Origin: Emticicia oligotrophica DSM 17448
Lineage (GTDB): Bacteria; Bacteroidota; Bacteroidia; Cytophagales; Spirosomataceae
DNA length: 64,000 nt
Direction: 5' to 3'
Assembly (NCBI RefSeq): GCF_000263195.1
Contig: NC_018748.1
Span: 1-64,000 of the forward strand
Shown piece by piece: positions 28,446 through 37,742 of the stretch. Within the stretch, counting starts at the first letter, position 1, and the number at the start of each line of letters is the position of its first letter. The notes below the pieces were generated by a model that did no database searches, was not told the origin of the DNA, and worked only from the letters and a program-made list of their open reading frames with translations. The translations under genes and the position numbers were made by a program.

Positions 28446-29288
28446 GTGAAATCTCGGCTAAAATTATTATCTGTTTTCATTGCCACAAGCATTGTATCGG
28501 TTTCTTGTTTTCAGAAATGGATACTTACTGATAAAGAACTTCGTGAGCATTATGCAGAAAAACGCTCAAAACCACTTTTTCATGTTATTGAAAACGACTC
28601 TATTAAACTCCATTTTGTAACCTTTGGTGCTGATACGGCTCAACCAGTCCTATTTATTCATGGTGCACCTGGTTCATGGGACGGCTACCTCAATTTGCTA
28701 GATGATAGTTTACTTCAAAATTCTTTTCATTTAATTTCTGTTGACCGACCAGGCTATGGAAAGTCGCAGAAAAGACCGAAGAAAAAAACATATACTCTCG
28801 AAGAGCAAGCAAATGCAATTATTTTAGCCCTAAAAAGTAATCATTCTAATAAAAAAGCCATTATCGTAGGTAGGTCATATGGAGCTCCAGTTGCGGCAAA
28901 ACTTGCGGCAAAATATCCAGATAAAATTGAAAAAATAATACTTTTATCACCTGCCATTGACCCTGACACTGAAAAATTTTGGTGGTTTTCAAAGTTTGGC
29001 AAAATATTTTTAGTCCGGTGGTTTTTACCAGAACGAATGAATACTGCTACTGATGAAAAATACGCTCATATAAAGGAGTTGAAAATACTTAAAAATGATT
29101 GGAAAAAAATTCAATCAGATGTTACTGTTATGGCTGGTGGAAAAGATTGGATTGTTGACACTACAAATTTTTCTTTTGCAAAGAAGATGCTTATCGGAAA
29201 AAATGCTAAATTTATATTTATTCCAGAATCAGGTCATTTAATTTCAAGTTCCAGACCTGATTTGGTAAAAAAAGAAATTTTCAAGTAG
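28446..29288 (+). CDS. Alpha/beta hydrolase lipoprotein
   Basis: A 280-residue hydrolase. The GTG start at 28446 is supported because it gives a good lipoprotein signal: basic start, hydrophobic LLSVFIATSIV and lipobox SVSC. The fold motifs follow: oxyanion region HGAPGSWDGY, nucleophile elbow GRSYGAP (Ser), the acid near GGKDWIVD and the catalytic His in ESGHLISS. It may act as an esterase or peptidase at the cell envelope. No later in-frame ATG would preserve the signal peptide. Confidence 0.88.
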   Translation: MKSRLKLLSVFIATSIVSVSCFQKWILTDKELREHYAEKRSKPLFHVIENDSIKLHFVTFGADTAQPVLFIHGAPGSWDGYLNLLDDSLLQNSFHLISVDRPGYGKSQKRPKKKTYTLEEQANAIILALKSNHSNKKAIIVGRSYGAPVAAKLAAKYPDKIEKIILLSPAIDPDTEKFWWFSKFGKIFLVRWFLPERMNTATDEKYAHIKELKILKNDWKKIQSDVTVMAGGKDWIVDTTNFSFAKKMLIGKNAKFIFIPESGHLISSSRPDLVKKEIFK

Positions 29289-29400
29289 TTGATATTACGT
29301 AAAAAAAGGTTAACAGTGAGTTTTCTTTATCTGCGAATCTTCGATTGTCAACTATGAAATTAAAAATCTAACCATTAACCAAACAATCTTCTTCAACATC

Positions 29401-30822
29401 ATGAAGCAACTCTTTATTTTGTGCTCATTAGTTAGTGTGAGTGTTTTTGCTCAGTCTCCTAAAGAAAAAATGCTCGCAAGCATTGGAAAAAAAGAAAGCT
29501 ACTATGGCGGTATTGCCAAACAAATTTGGAACTATGCCGAAGTAGGTTATCAAGAGGTAAAAAGTTCAAATTTATTACAGGAAACCCTCAGCAAAGAAGG
29601 CTTCAAAATCGAAAAAGGAGTTGCAGGTATTCCTACTGCTTTCACAGCTTCATTCGGTGAAGGTAAACCAATTATTGGAATTTTGGGCGAATTTGATGCT
29701 CTACCGGGGCTATCTCAAGATTCAACTGCTGAACAAAAAAACATCGGTGGTATTGCGGGACACGCTTGTGGGCATCATTTATTTGGTACAGCTTCGGCTG
29801 CCGCAGCTATTGCAATCAAAGACTACATGAAAGCCAATAATATTAAAGGAACTTTACGTTTTTACGGCACCCCTGCCGAAGAAGGTGGTTCTGGAAAAGT
29901 TTACATGGTTCGTGAAGGACTTTTCAATGATGTAGATGCTGTTTTACATTGGCATCCTGGTGCTTCTAATAGTGCAAGTTTTGGCACCTCTTTGGCGAAT
30001 AAATCAGGAAAGTTTCGCTTTTATGGCGTGTCAGCTCATGCTGCGGCATCTCCTGAAAAAGGGCGTTCGGCATTAGATGGCGTAGAAGCAATGGACCACA
30101 TGGTGAATATGCTTCGCGAACACGTACCTTCAGATACCCGAATTCATTATGTAATCACGAATGGTGGGAAAGCTCCAAATGTGGTTCCTGATTTTGCCGA
30201 AGTATATTATTATGCTCGTAGCCCAAGACGTACAGATGTTATGGATGTATGGTCAAGAATTGAAAAAGCTGCTCAAGGTGCAGCCTTAGGAACTGGTACA
30301 AGAGTTGAATGGGAATTAACTGGAGGTACTTATGAACTTTTAGCAAACGAAACGCTGGCTAAAGTTATGCACGCAAACCTTTCAAAAGTAGGTGGCTTAA
30401 CCTACACCAACGAAGAGAAGAGCTTCGCAGAAAAAATTAGTAAAAGTTTAGGTGCAGAAAGCGTTAAGTTTGAAGATGCAACGGGGGTAAAACCACTTAC
30501 TGCTGAAAAAGGTGGTGGCGGTTCAACTGATGTTGGAGATGTAAGCTGGACAGTACCAACTGTAGGCCTTACAACTGCCACTTGGGTTCCAGGAACACCC
30601 GCACACAGTTGGCAAGCTGTAGCAGCAGGAGGCATGAGTATTGGTAGAAAAGGAATGATAAATGCTGCTAAAACTTTAGCATTAACGGCAACTGACCTTT
30701 TCGAAAATCCTCAAATTTTGAAAGACGCAAAAACTGAATTCGAAAAAGCTCGTGGGCCTAAAGAATTCAAGTATGAAGCAATGGTTGGCAATAGAAAACC
30801 AGCATTAGACTATAGAAAATAA
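29401..30822 (+). CDS. Secreted M20-family amidohydrolase (AbgB-like)
   Basis: A 473-residue zinc hydrolase of the M20 family with a signal peptide (MKQLFILCSLVSVSVFA). The catalytic core shows IGILGEFDALPG, GHACGHHLFG (metal His), FYGTPAEEGGSGK (catalytic Glu pair), LHWHPG and the C-terminal GGGGSTDVGDVSWTVPT and PGTPAHSWQ. Overall it resembles the p-aminobenzoyl-glutamate hydrolase subunit B and related amidohydrolases; the true substrate outside the cell is unknown. Ends in a 20-bp bidirectional hairpin. Confidence 0.92.
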   Translation: MKQLFILCSLVSVSVFAQSPKEKMLASIGKKESYYGGIAKQIWNYAEVGYQEVKSSNLLQETLSKEGFKIEKGVAGIPTAFTASFGEGKPIIGILGEFDALPGLSQDSTAEQKNIGGIAGHACGHHLFGTASAAAAIAIKDYMKANNIKGTLRFYGTPAEEGGSGKVYMVREGLFNDVDAVLHWHPGASNSASFGTSLANKSGKFRFYGVSAHAAASPEKGRSALDGVEAMDHMVNMLREHVPSDTRIHYVITNGGKAPNVVPDFAEVYYYARSPRRTDVMDVWSRIEKAAQGAALGTGTRVEWELTGGTYELLANETLAKVMHANLSKVGGLTYTNEEKSFAEKISKSLGAESVKFEDATGVKPLTAEKGGGGSTDVGDVSWTVPTVGLTTATWVPGTPAHSWQAVAAGGMSIGRKGMINAAKTLALTATDLFENPQILKDAKTEFEKARGPKEFKYEAMVGNRKPALDYRK

Positions 30823-30865
30823 AAAATAATGGGCGATGATTTAAAAAATCATCGCCCATTATTTT
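30823..30865. terminator. Bidirectional terminator, 20-bp perfect stem
   Basis: Arms 30823-30842 and 30846-30865 are perfect complements around a three-base loop (AAA). It starts right after the stop codon of the M20 gene and touches the stop codon of the opposite gene. Confidence 0.92.
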
Positions 30866-31311
30866 TAAAGTTTTTTCAACTTCTTTACTAAATTTAATTC
30901 TTTTACCTTTTTATTAATTTCTTCCAACAATAACTCATTAGGTTGTTTTTCTCTACAAATCACGTCATAGCCTTTGGGAGTAAAAAGTGTTTTTTCGAAT
31001 TCAATAATTGCCCAGTTTGTTTGTTCATCAAAATATAATATTTTCCAACGGCTAGTTAAAACTGAAAGTAAACCATTTCCACGCCATTCGAATGATAGAT
31101 CATTCTCATTAAGGGGTTCATCAAATCCATTAATTGACTTTATCTTACCTTTTTGAAAGTATTTTACTTCATCTCGCAACCCTCTTTTACCATTTTTAGT
31201 AGAAATTTCGTAGTTGAAAGTAGGATTAATCTTATCTCCTTTTAACCACATCGGAAAATTCGTGAATAGAATATGCCATTTACCTTCAAGTTTTTCTAAA
31301 AAGTCTGTCAT
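30865..31311 (-). CDS. Lipocalin-like hypothetical protein
   Basis: A 148-residue soluble protein without a signal peptide. The opening LEGKWHILFTNFPMWL and later KILYFDEQTNWAIIEF followed by a charged C-terminal helix (KKVKELNLVKKLKKL) give the impression of a lipocalin/calycin-type beta barrel with a W near the N terminus, as in lipocalins. No catalytic motif is seen. The family assignment is a guess from pattern only. Confidence 0.6.
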   Translation of the reverse strand: MTDFLEKLEGKWHILFTNFPMWLKGDKINPTFNYEISTKNGKRGLRDEVKYFQKGKIKSINGFDEPLNENDLSFEWRGNGLLSVLTSRWKILYFDEQTNWAIIEFEKTLFTPKGYDVICREKQPNELLLEEINKKVKELNLVKKLKKL

Positions 31312-31351
31312 TAAAAATCATTTTTCGTGCATAAATTTACAATGAAAATAA

Positions 31352-31380
31352 AAAAAACAGGAGAATATCCCCTGTTTTTT
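31352..31380 (-). terminator. Terminator of the cco operon
   Basis: Arms AAAAAACAGG (31352-31361) and CCTGTTTTTT (31371-31380) just after the SafE-like gene in the minus direction, with T-rich flank on that strand. Confidence 0.85.
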
Positions 31381-31401
31381 CCGACCTAAACCTAATAAAT
31401 T

Positions 31402-32097
31402 CTAATGACAAAACGGAATATTGGATAAATCAATATTCTGCTTAATAATATGTGGAAACGATATAACTAAGCCCCTTACTATCAACCATAATGCTAATAA
31501 AGAATAAGTAATCGGAATAAGTTTTGGTAGTTTCAAAGCAAAGGTTTTTCTCAGCCAAGTAGCTCCTAAACTAATCCCCAACATCATTGGTAGCGTACCT
31601 AATCCGAATAAAAGCATAAAAAACATCCCGTCGGTAAGTGTTTCGGTTAGAAATGCCCCACTTAAGGCAGCATAAACCAATCCACAAGGTAGTAATCCAT
31701 TCAATACACCAAACGAAAACTGAGTTAAGAATGAATGGCTCTTAAATAATTTTGATAAACCCGATTTGATTTTATTTGTAAATCGAAATACAAAATGATT
31801 CAAACTTATTTTTTGTTGCCAACTTTTAGGAATAAAAACACCTATTAAAATCAATGCACCTAAAACTATCGAAAGTGTCTTTTGTGATACAAAATAAGTA
31901 GTACTTTCACCGATAAAGCCAACAAAAATACCTAATACTGCGTATGTCATTAAGCGACCTCCGTTGTATAAAAATCTACCAAAGATGAATTTCCATCGTG
32001 CAGAAGTATCAGCTGGCAACATCATAGCGATTGGCCCACACATACCTACGCAGTGTAAACTACCAACAAGCCCCATTATGAATGCCGAATAAAACAT
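31402..32097 (-). CDS. TauE/SafE-family membrane protein of the cbb3 cluster
   Basis: A 231-residue membrane protein with about six spans. The N-terminal motif GSLHCVGMCGPIAMMLP and the internal GLLPCGLVYAALSGAF are typical of the SafE/CcdA-like proteins found beside cco/fix genes in many Gram-negatives. They are thought to help copper handling or cytochrome assembly, but evidence is limited. It is the last gene of the minus-strand ccoNO-Q-P-G-H run, 81 bases after ccoH. Confidence 0.88.
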   Translation of the reverse strand: MFYSAFIMGLVGSLHCVGMCGPIAMMLPADTSARWKFIFGRFLYNGGRLMTYAVLGIFVGFIGESTTYFVSQKTLSIVLGALILIGVFIPKSWQQKISLNHFVFRFTNKIKSGLSKLFKSHSFLTQFSFGVLNGLLPCGLVYAALSGAFLTETLTDGMFFMLLFGLGTLPMMLGISLGATWLRKTFALKLPKLIPITYSLLALWLIVRGLVISFPHIIKQNIDLSNIPFCH

Positions 32098-32178
32098 TTT
32101 TTTGACGATAGAAATCAGATTAAAGGTATGAAGAGCAATATAAACTAGTTGATTATCTGCTCATTCGCTCATATCGAA

Positions 32179-32616
32179 TTATAATTTTATTTTTTCCTCT
32201 TTGTAGTAGCCTTTTCCTTCTTTATTCCAAGAAACTTTCACAACCCAAAGACCACGCTCAAGCTTATTTACAGGAATAGTTTGCTGCTCAGACTGCAATA
32301 TATTCAACTTTACAGCAAAATCTTTGCGAGCATCTGATGGGCGGTAAAAATTAACCTCACCATTAGCCCCAAGCGATTCTTTAGGAAAATCTAAGCTAAT
32401 TAGCTGTTTATCAGTTTGGTAATTAAGTTTTAAATCAGATGAAAGTTGGTTAGTATTATTCATCTTATCTATATTTTCTTGATAATCTAACTCTTTCTGA
32501 TAATAATCTTTACTTACCAAATGTATATCATCTTGTTGGAGACAATTCCAAACCAAAAAACCCATAAAACCTACAAACCCTAAGTAGACGATGGCAATGC
32601 TTTTTCCCCAGTTCAT
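32179..32616 (-). CDS. ccoH: FixH/CcoH-type cbb3 oxidase assembly protein
   Basis: A 145-residue protein with one N-terminal membrane anchor (SIAIVYLGFVGFMGFLVWNC) followed by a periplasmic beta-rich domain (VSKDYYQKELDYQENIDKMNN, then LPKESL-like region and WVVKVSWNKEGKGYYKEEKIKL). This matches FixH, which is required for assembly of the cbb3 oxidase with CcoG, CcoI and CcoS. It sits between ccoG and the SafE-like gene. Confidence 0.9.
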   Translation of the reverse strand: MNWGKSIAIVYLGFVGFMGFLVWNCLQQDDIHLVSKDYYQKELDYQENIDKMNNTNQLSSDLKLNYQTDKQLISLDFPKESLGANGEVNFYRPSDARKDFAVKLNILQSEQQTIPVNKLERGLWVVKVSWNKEGKGYYKEEKIKL

Positions 32617-32719
32617 ATTTTTTTAATTTAAAATGTAGAATTAAAATTGAGAATTAGTACTTTAGACCATTAAATCTTGTTGAACTTCATTCTCAACTTT
32701 CAATTCATTATTGATTAAT

Positions 32720-34150
32720 TTATTGTGCTGGTCCCAAGAAATTGGTTTTAATAGTTTCGAGCAATTCGCCCTCACTGTAAACTTCAATTTTCAAAGGTGT
32801 TTTTATTTCTGTGACTTTAACTTTCGGCATATCTAAAAAGAATACCGCATCGGTGCGTCCTTCCATTGGCACTTTTAGCTTTCCTCCTTGCACCCTAATA
32901 ACTCCCTTGTTATCTGCTACTTTGAGTGTCAACTCAATAGGCTTAGTCGTTTTATTGATAAACTGAACATTATACAAATTACTAATTATTCCATTAGGTT
33001 GTTCTTGATACAACTGTCCTGGCACACGCATAATCGTAGTCTCGACTTTCGAACGATTGAGCAATAAGGCAGCTTCTACCCCAATCAATAATAATAATAC
33101 AACTGAATAGGCATAAGCACGAACAGACATCTTGAAAGGCGTACGTTTTTCGATACTTTCTTGAGAAGCATACTTAATCAAACCAGTAGGTTTGTTAACT
33201 TTTATCATTACTTCATCACAAGCATCTATACAAGCAGTACAATTTACACATTCAAGCTGAGTACCATTTCTAATGTCAATACCGGTTGGACAAACTTGTA
33301 CACACAACGCACAATCAATGCAATCACCGTGTTTAGGAGCTTGCGTGAGGTTCTTATCTTGATTTTTAGTGAGTTTTCCTCTTGGCTCTCCTCTAATAAA
33401 ATCATACATAATTGCCATTGTGCTTCTTCCCATTAAAACTCCTTGCAAACGGCCGTAGGGACAAATAGCGATACAAACTTGCTCACGAAGACGTGTAAAT
33501 ACAAAGTAAAAAAGAGCAGTAAATACTACAATTCCAACAAAACCAGACCAGTGCTCGGCCGGTGAAACTGTAACTATATGAAGTGTTTCTTCAATTCCGA
33601 TAATGTAAGCCATTGTAAAATGGGCAATAATTATCGAAAAAAGTATATATATAAAATGCTTAAGTGTCTTTTTTCGAATCTTTTCGGCAGTCCATGGGCC
33701 GCTATCTAGCTTTTGTTGTTGGCGAGCATCGCCTTCAATCCAGTATTCAATTTTACGGAAAATCATTTCCAAAAATACTGTTTGTGGACAAGCCCATCCG
33801 CACCAAAAACGACCATAAACTACTGTAAATAAGATGACAAATACAAAAAATGTAATCATCCCTAAACCAAACAACACAAAATCTTGAGGGAAGAAAGGTT
33901 GACCAAAAATGACAAACTTTCTTTCAAAAATATTCATCATTAACAATGGTTGCCCACTGATTTTGATAAAAGGAACCGAGAAGAAAATGGCAAGAAAAAT
34001 GATAGTTGCGATGATTCTCTTATTGTGAAAACTCCCTTTTGGTTTCTTTGGATGTAACCAAATTCTTTTTCCACTTTTGTCAACCGTGGCTATGGTGTCA
34101 CGATATTCTTCATCATAAAAGTCTGAAATGTTGGGTGCTGAAGTGTCCAT
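32720..34150 (-). CDS. ccoG: Cytochrome c oxidase accessory protein CcoG (FixG)
   Basis: Membrane-bound iron-sulfur protein that reduces copper for CcoI-dependent metallation of cbb3 oxidase. The 476-residue protein has about five membrane spans, an N-terminal polyferredoxin-like CGWACPQTVFLEMIFRKIEYWIEG, CPYGRLQGVL, and two 4Fe-4S motifs CIDCALCVQVCP and CVNCTACIDAC, then a periplasmic Ig-like C-terminal domain. Order and length match FixG. Next gene on the strand is ccoH. Confidence 0.96.
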   Translation of the reverse strand: MDTSAPNISDFYDEEYRDTIATVDKSGKRIWLHPKKPKGSFHNKRIIATIIFLAIFFSVPFIKISGQPLLMMNIFERKFVIFGQPFFPQDFVLFGLGMITFFVFVILFTVVYGRFWCGWACPQTVFLEMIFRKIEYWIEGDARQQQKLDSGPWTAEKIRKKTLKHFIYILFSIIIAHFTMAYIIGIEETLHIVTVSPAEHWSGFVGIVVFTALFYFVFTRLREQVCIAICPYGRLQGVLMGRSTMAIMYDFIRGEPRGKLTKNQDKNLTQAPKHGDCIDCALCVQVCPTGIDIRNGTQLECVNCTACIDACDEVMIKVNKPTGLIKYASQESIEKRTPFKMSVRAYAYSVVLLLLIGVEAALLLNRSKVETTIMRVPGQLYQEQPNGIISNLYNVQFINKTTKPIELTLKVADNKGVIRVQGGKLKVPMEGRTDAVFFLDMPKVKVTEIKTPLKIEVYSEGELLETIKTNFLGPAQ

Positions 34151-34232
34151 TTTTTTATATTGTGGTTCGGCAATGCGTTAAGCCGAATATACCCCAACCC
34201 TCTACAAAACCGTAAAGGGTTGGGAGTGATTT

Positions 34233-35021
34233 TTATTTAGTGGCAGTAGAATCAGCCGCTACTTTTTCTCCTTGTGGAGCTTTGGCGTTTGGCGGGTTTG
34301 TGCCTTTAATAGATACTATATAGTTTGCTACATCTTGAATTTCGTTAGGTTTCAAAGTAGCTTTCCAAGCAATCATACCTTTTTCAGGAATACCGTTTTT
34401 AATAGTCTTGAAAATGTCATTGATTGTACCTCCGTGAATCCAGTACTCATCAGTAAGATTAGGCCCTACACCACCTTCACCGGCAGCTCCGTGGCAAGCC
34501 ACACATTTACCTACGAAGATTTCTTTACCTTTTGCTACTACTTTTGCATCTGAGGCTAAAAGTTTTACTGAATTTTCATCAATACTATTGGCATTTTTTG
34601 CCTGATATTCTTCTATTTGTTTTTGTGCTACTGCAACTTCACGTGTATATTCTTCTTCTTGAAGAGGGCTCGACGCCCAAACGTGGTAATCTAGCATATA
34701 GAAAATAGAGAATGCAATAGTTGCGTAGAAAAGATATTTCCACCAAGGTGGTAAGTGGTTATCTAATTCTCTAATACCATCATAATTATGGTTGAGTAAG
34801 ATTACCTCTTCTTTTTCTAGTGGCACGGCTCCAGTTAAGCCCTTCCACCAAGAATTAAAATTAAACGTTTCTAAAACTTTGCCACTTCGCTCGGCGTCAA
34901 TTTGCTTGAGTGTACGGAATATTCCAAAAACAACAAACAAAATAACTATGGCGAAAATAACAAGAACGGCAAGTATCAGGAACAGAATTAATTCATCGCC
35001 TGTTTTGAATGCTAAGTTCAT
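34233..35021 (-). CDS. ccoP: cbb3-type cytochrome c oxidase subunit III, monohaem
   Basis: Electron-entry subunit of the cbb3 terminal oxidase. The 262-residue protein has an N-terminal hydrophobic span (LILFLILAVLVIFAIVILFVV), a second near LFYATIAFSIFYMLDY, the CcoP N-terminal signature NHNYDGIRELDNHLPPWW, and one cytochrome c domain with CVACHG (Cys173, Cys176, His177) and a likely axial Met in KGMIAWK. Only one CxxCH is present, whereas proteobacterial CcoP has two. It is between ccoQ and ccoG. Confidence 0.93.
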   Translation of the reverse strand: MNLAFKTGDELILFLILAVLVIFAIVILFVVFGIFRTLKQIDAERSGKVLETFNFNSWWKGLTGAVPLEKEEVILLNHNYDGIRELDNHLPPWWKYLFYATIAFSIFYMLDYHVWASSPLQEEEYTREVAVAQKQIEEYQAKNANSIDENSVKLLASDAKVVAKGKEIFVGKCVACHGAAGEGGVGPNLTDEYWIHGGTINDIFKTIKNGIPEKGMIAWKATLKPNEIQDVANYIVSIKGTNPPNAKAPQGEKVAADSTATK

Positions 35022-35113
35022 TTATTACAATTTTTAAGGATTGATAATTTTATTAGTTCACATTCAGCAATTAATAAGTATTAAACTCCAAATTACTGAT
35101 TTAATGAAAATGC

Positions 35114-35278
35114 TTACTCTTCGTTTCCGAGTGGTAGATTTTCCATGTGATTTACATATTTCTTATCTGCTTTGAATACCCAAATACCAAGTGCAGTGAA
35201 GAATGTGACAAATACGATTAGCGAAAAGATTGGATATATTGAAATCCCCTCGATGCTATTTAATACATTCTTATACAT
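35114..35278 (-). CDS. ccoQ: CcoQ-like small subunit of cbb3 oxidase
   Basis: A 54-residue frame from ATG at 35278 to TAA at 35114. It starts MYKNVLNSIEGISIYPIFSL and continues with one membrane span (PIFSLIVFVTFFTALGIWVF), then a short cytoplasmic tail (KADKKYVNHMENLPL). Position between ccoNO and ccoP and this architecture are those of CcoQ/FixQ. It is 95 bases after ccoNO. Confidence 0.85.
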   Translation of the reverse strand: MYKNVLNSIEGISIYPIFSLIVFVTFFTALGIWVFKADKKYVNHMENLPLGNEE

Positions 35279-35373
35279 AATTTTATTTATTTATTGGCCA
35301 GTGGGCTGCAATCCACAATCAACAAGTTTTTCAAATTCTCAACTGTGGACTGCCGTCTATTGGCCGTTGCCGA

Positions 35374-37551
35374 TTATCTAGTTGCTGTTTGCTCTTTTTT
35401 TATATCTGTACCCAAACGTTGTAGGTAAGCAATCAAAGCCACAATTTCTCTATCAGATTTTGTTGTAATTTTAGCATCTGCTAAAGACTTCACAATTTTA
35501 TCTGCTTGTTCTTCTGCATTTGCAATGGCCTCATCTTCAAAACCTTCAGGATATGGAACCCCTAACTTACGCATCACCGAAATTTTATTCGGAAGCAGCG
35601 ATTTGTTGTATTTATCTGATAACAACCAAGGATATGTAGGCATGATAGAACCTGGTGACATTGTTTGTGGATCCATCATGTGGTTATAGTGCCAGCTATC
35701 TGGATATTTACCACCAACACGGTGCAAATCTGGACCAGTACGCTTAGAACCCCATTGGAATGGGTGGTCATAAACAAATTCACCTGCCTTTGAATATTCT
35801 CCATATCTTTCAGTTTCTGAACGGAACGGACGAACCATCTGTGAGTGACAAGTATAGCAACCTTCACGGATATAAATATCTCTACCTTCAAGTTCAAGTG
35901 GAGTATAAGGTTTTACTGAGGCAATAGTCGGAATATTCGATTCAACTAACCAAGTAGGAACAAATTCTACAACCCCACCAATTACCACAGCAATTAAAGA
36001 TAAAATCATGAAAATCACTGGTTTACGTTCAAGGGTTGAGTGCCATCCTTCACCTGCAACTCTTACATTTTTAACTAAAGCTGGTGCTTCGTCATACTCT
36101 TCAGCCACAAAGCTACCCTGACCTGCTGTCTTGATTAAGTTATATATCATTATAAATGTACCTACCAAGTATAGCAATCCACCAAAGGCACGCATGGCGT
36201 ATAATGGAATCAATTGTGTTACTGTTTCAAGGAAGTTTGGATAAGCTAAGAATCCTTCTTTCGTGAATTCTTTCCACATCAAACTTTGTGTAAAACCAGC
36301 CCAATACATTGGTAATGTCCAGAATAGAATACCAAGTGTTCCAACCCAAAAGTGCGTATTTGCTAATGAAAGTGAGTAGATTTTTGTTTTCCACATTCTT
36401 GGTACTAACCAATAAAGCATACCAAAAATCATGAATCCATTCCAACCTAAACCACCAACGTGTACGTGAGCGATTGTCCAGTCAGTAAAGTGAGAGATGG
36501 CATTAACGTTTTTCAATGATAGCATTGGTCCTTCAAAAGTTGCCATACCATAGGCAGTTACAGCTACAACGAAGAATTTCAAAACTGGGTCTTCACGTAC
36601 TCTATCCCAAGCACCACGAAGTGTTAAAAGACCATTCAACATACCCCCCCAAGATGGAGCAATAAGCATAACTGAAAAAACAGTACCTAAACTTTGAGCC
36701 CAATCAGGCAAAGAAGAATATAGTAAGTGGTGAGGGCCAGCCCAGATATATAAGAAAATAAGCGACCAGAAGTGTATAATTGATAACTTATATGAATAAA
36801 CAGGTCGATTAGCTGCTTTAGGCATGAAATAATACATCAAACCTAAGAATGGCGTAGTAAGGAAGAATGCAACAGCATTGTGTCCGTACCACCATTGTAC
36901 AAGAGCATCTTGCACACCTGCGTATAATGAATAACTTTTTGTGAGTGAAAGTGGAAGCTCGAATGAGTTCACAATGTGTAACATGGCTACTGTGATGAAT
37001 GTAGCGATATAAAACCAAACGGCTACATACATGTGGCGTTCGCGACGCTTGATAATAGTACCAATCATATTGATACCGAATACAACCCAAACTAATGCAA
37101 TGGCAATATCAATTGGCCATTCTAATTCGGCATATTCTTTACCAGTCGTAAAGCCCAACGGCAATGAGAGTGCTGCCGATAAAATAATTAATTGCCAACC
37201 CCAAAAATGTACCCAACTGAGTGTACGGTTGAACATGGGTGTTTTTAGTAAACGTGGCAGTGAGTAATAAATACCCCCAAACATTGCATTACCTACAAAG
37301 GCAAAGATGATGGCGTTGGTGTGAAGTGGGCGAATACGACCGAAGGATGTAAATGGGATTCCGAAGTTTGCAGCAGGCCAAAATAGCTGCGTTGCAGCAG
37401 TAAGACCAACCAACATCCCAACTACCCCAAAGATAACGGCAGCAATCATAAAGGCTTTTACTACTTTATTATCGTAATAAAACCCTTCTAATGCACCCCC
37501 ACCCCCAGAATGAGAGTCATTACTAAAAAAAGGTTTGGTTAAAAAACGCAT
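35374..37551 (-). CDS. ccoN: Fused cbb3-type cytochrome c oxidase subunits I and II
   Basis: High-affinity terminal oxidase core that reduces O2 and pumps protons. The 725-residue protein fuses CcoN (haem-copper subunit I, about 12 spans, residues about 30-490, with RPLHTNAIIF, WYGHNAV and HVHVGGLGWN) to CcoO (C-terminal monohaem subunit II with membrane anchor and CYTCHSQMVRPF, Cys565, Cys568, His569). The fusion is normal in many Bacteroidota. The ATG at 37551 (MRFLTKPFFSNDSHSGGGG) is preferred; the frame is open upstream to 37620 through low-complexity sequence. A CRP/FNR-like palindrome lies about 170 bases upstream. Confidence 0.96.
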   Translation of the reverse strand: MRFLTKPFFSNDSHSGGGGALEGFYYDNKVVKAFMIAAVIFGVVGMLVGLTAATQLFWPAANFGIPFTSFGRIRPLHTNAIIFAFVGNAMFGGIYYSLPRLLKTPMFNRTLSWVHFWGWQLIILSAALSLPLGFTTGKEYAELEWPIDIAIALVWVVFGINMIGTIIKRRERHMYVAVWFYIATFITVAMLHIVNSFELPLSLTKSYSLYAGVQDALVQWWYGHNAVAFFLTTPFLGLMYYFMPKAANRPVYSYKLSIIHFWSLIFLYIWAGPHHLLYSSLPDWAQSLGTVFSVMLIAPSWGGMLNGLLTLRGAWDRVREDPVLKFFVVAVTAYGMATFEGPMLSLKNVNAISHFTDWTIAHVHVGGLGWNGFMIFGMLYWLVPRMWKTKIYSLSLANTHFWVGTLGILFWTLPMYWAGFTQSLMWKEFTKEGFLAYPNFLETVTQLIPLYAMRAFGGLLYLVGTFIMIYNLIKTAGQGSFVAEEYDEAPALVKNVRVAGEGWHSTLERKPVIFMILSLIAVVIGGVVEFVPTWLVESNIPTIASVKPYTPLELEGRDIYIREGCYTCHSQMVRPFRSETERYGEYSKAGEFVYDHPFQWGSKRTGPDLHRVGGKYPDSWHYNHMMDPQTMSPGSIMPTYPWLLSDKYNKSLLPNKISVMRKLGVPYPEGFEDEAIANAEEQADKIVKSLADAKITTKSDREIVALIAYLQRLGTDIKKEQTATR

Positions 37552-37580
37552 AAGATTTGGTTTATGGTAGATAGTAAAAA

Positions 37581-37618
37581 ACTGAGATATGAGACTTGAG
37601 ATACGAGAACTGAGAAAC
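37581..37618. repeat. Imperfect tandem repeat in the ccoNO leader
   Basis: Three units of about 13-14 bases related to ACTGAGATATGAG (37581-37593), ACTTGAGATACGAG (37594-37607) and AACTGAGAAAC (37608-37618). Degenerate repeats of this AT-rich GAGA type also occur in the ccoG-ccoH gap (about 32640-32705). Confidence 0.5.
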
Positions 37619-37685
37619 AATTACTTCTTAAATTCTGCCCTCTTTATTCTAAATTCTCTAATTATCATGCTGTAAAATTACAAGT

Positions 37686-37715
37686 AGACCCCAGTCAAAA
37701 ACATGACTGAGGTCT
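37686..37715. other. Hairpin upstream of ccoNO
   Basis: Arms 37686-37697 and 37704-37715 pair over 12 positions with one mismatch. It lies between the small coiled-coil gene and ccoNO, and the predicted -7 element of ccoNO falls in its loop. Confidence 0.45.
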
Positions 37716-37740
37716 GAAAGAAATATGATTAAAATCATAT
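37696..37740 (-). promoter_or_regulatory. CRP/FNR-like operator and candidate promoter for ccoNO
   Basis: Palindrome ATATGATT-AA-AATCATAT (37723-37740), i.e. TATGA-N6-TCATA, centre 37731.5. Read on the minus strand, a -7-like TGTTTTTG lies at 37703-37696; a start near 37690 would place the palindrome about 41.5 bases upstream, the class II position for CRP/FNR activators. Confidence 0.5.
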
Positions 37741-37742
37741 AA

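Noticed and set aside
35290-35372. Partly inverted GGCC-rich segments between ccoNO and ccoQ
   Set aside because: Pairing is weak and interrupted; no convincing stem or repeat unit could be defined.
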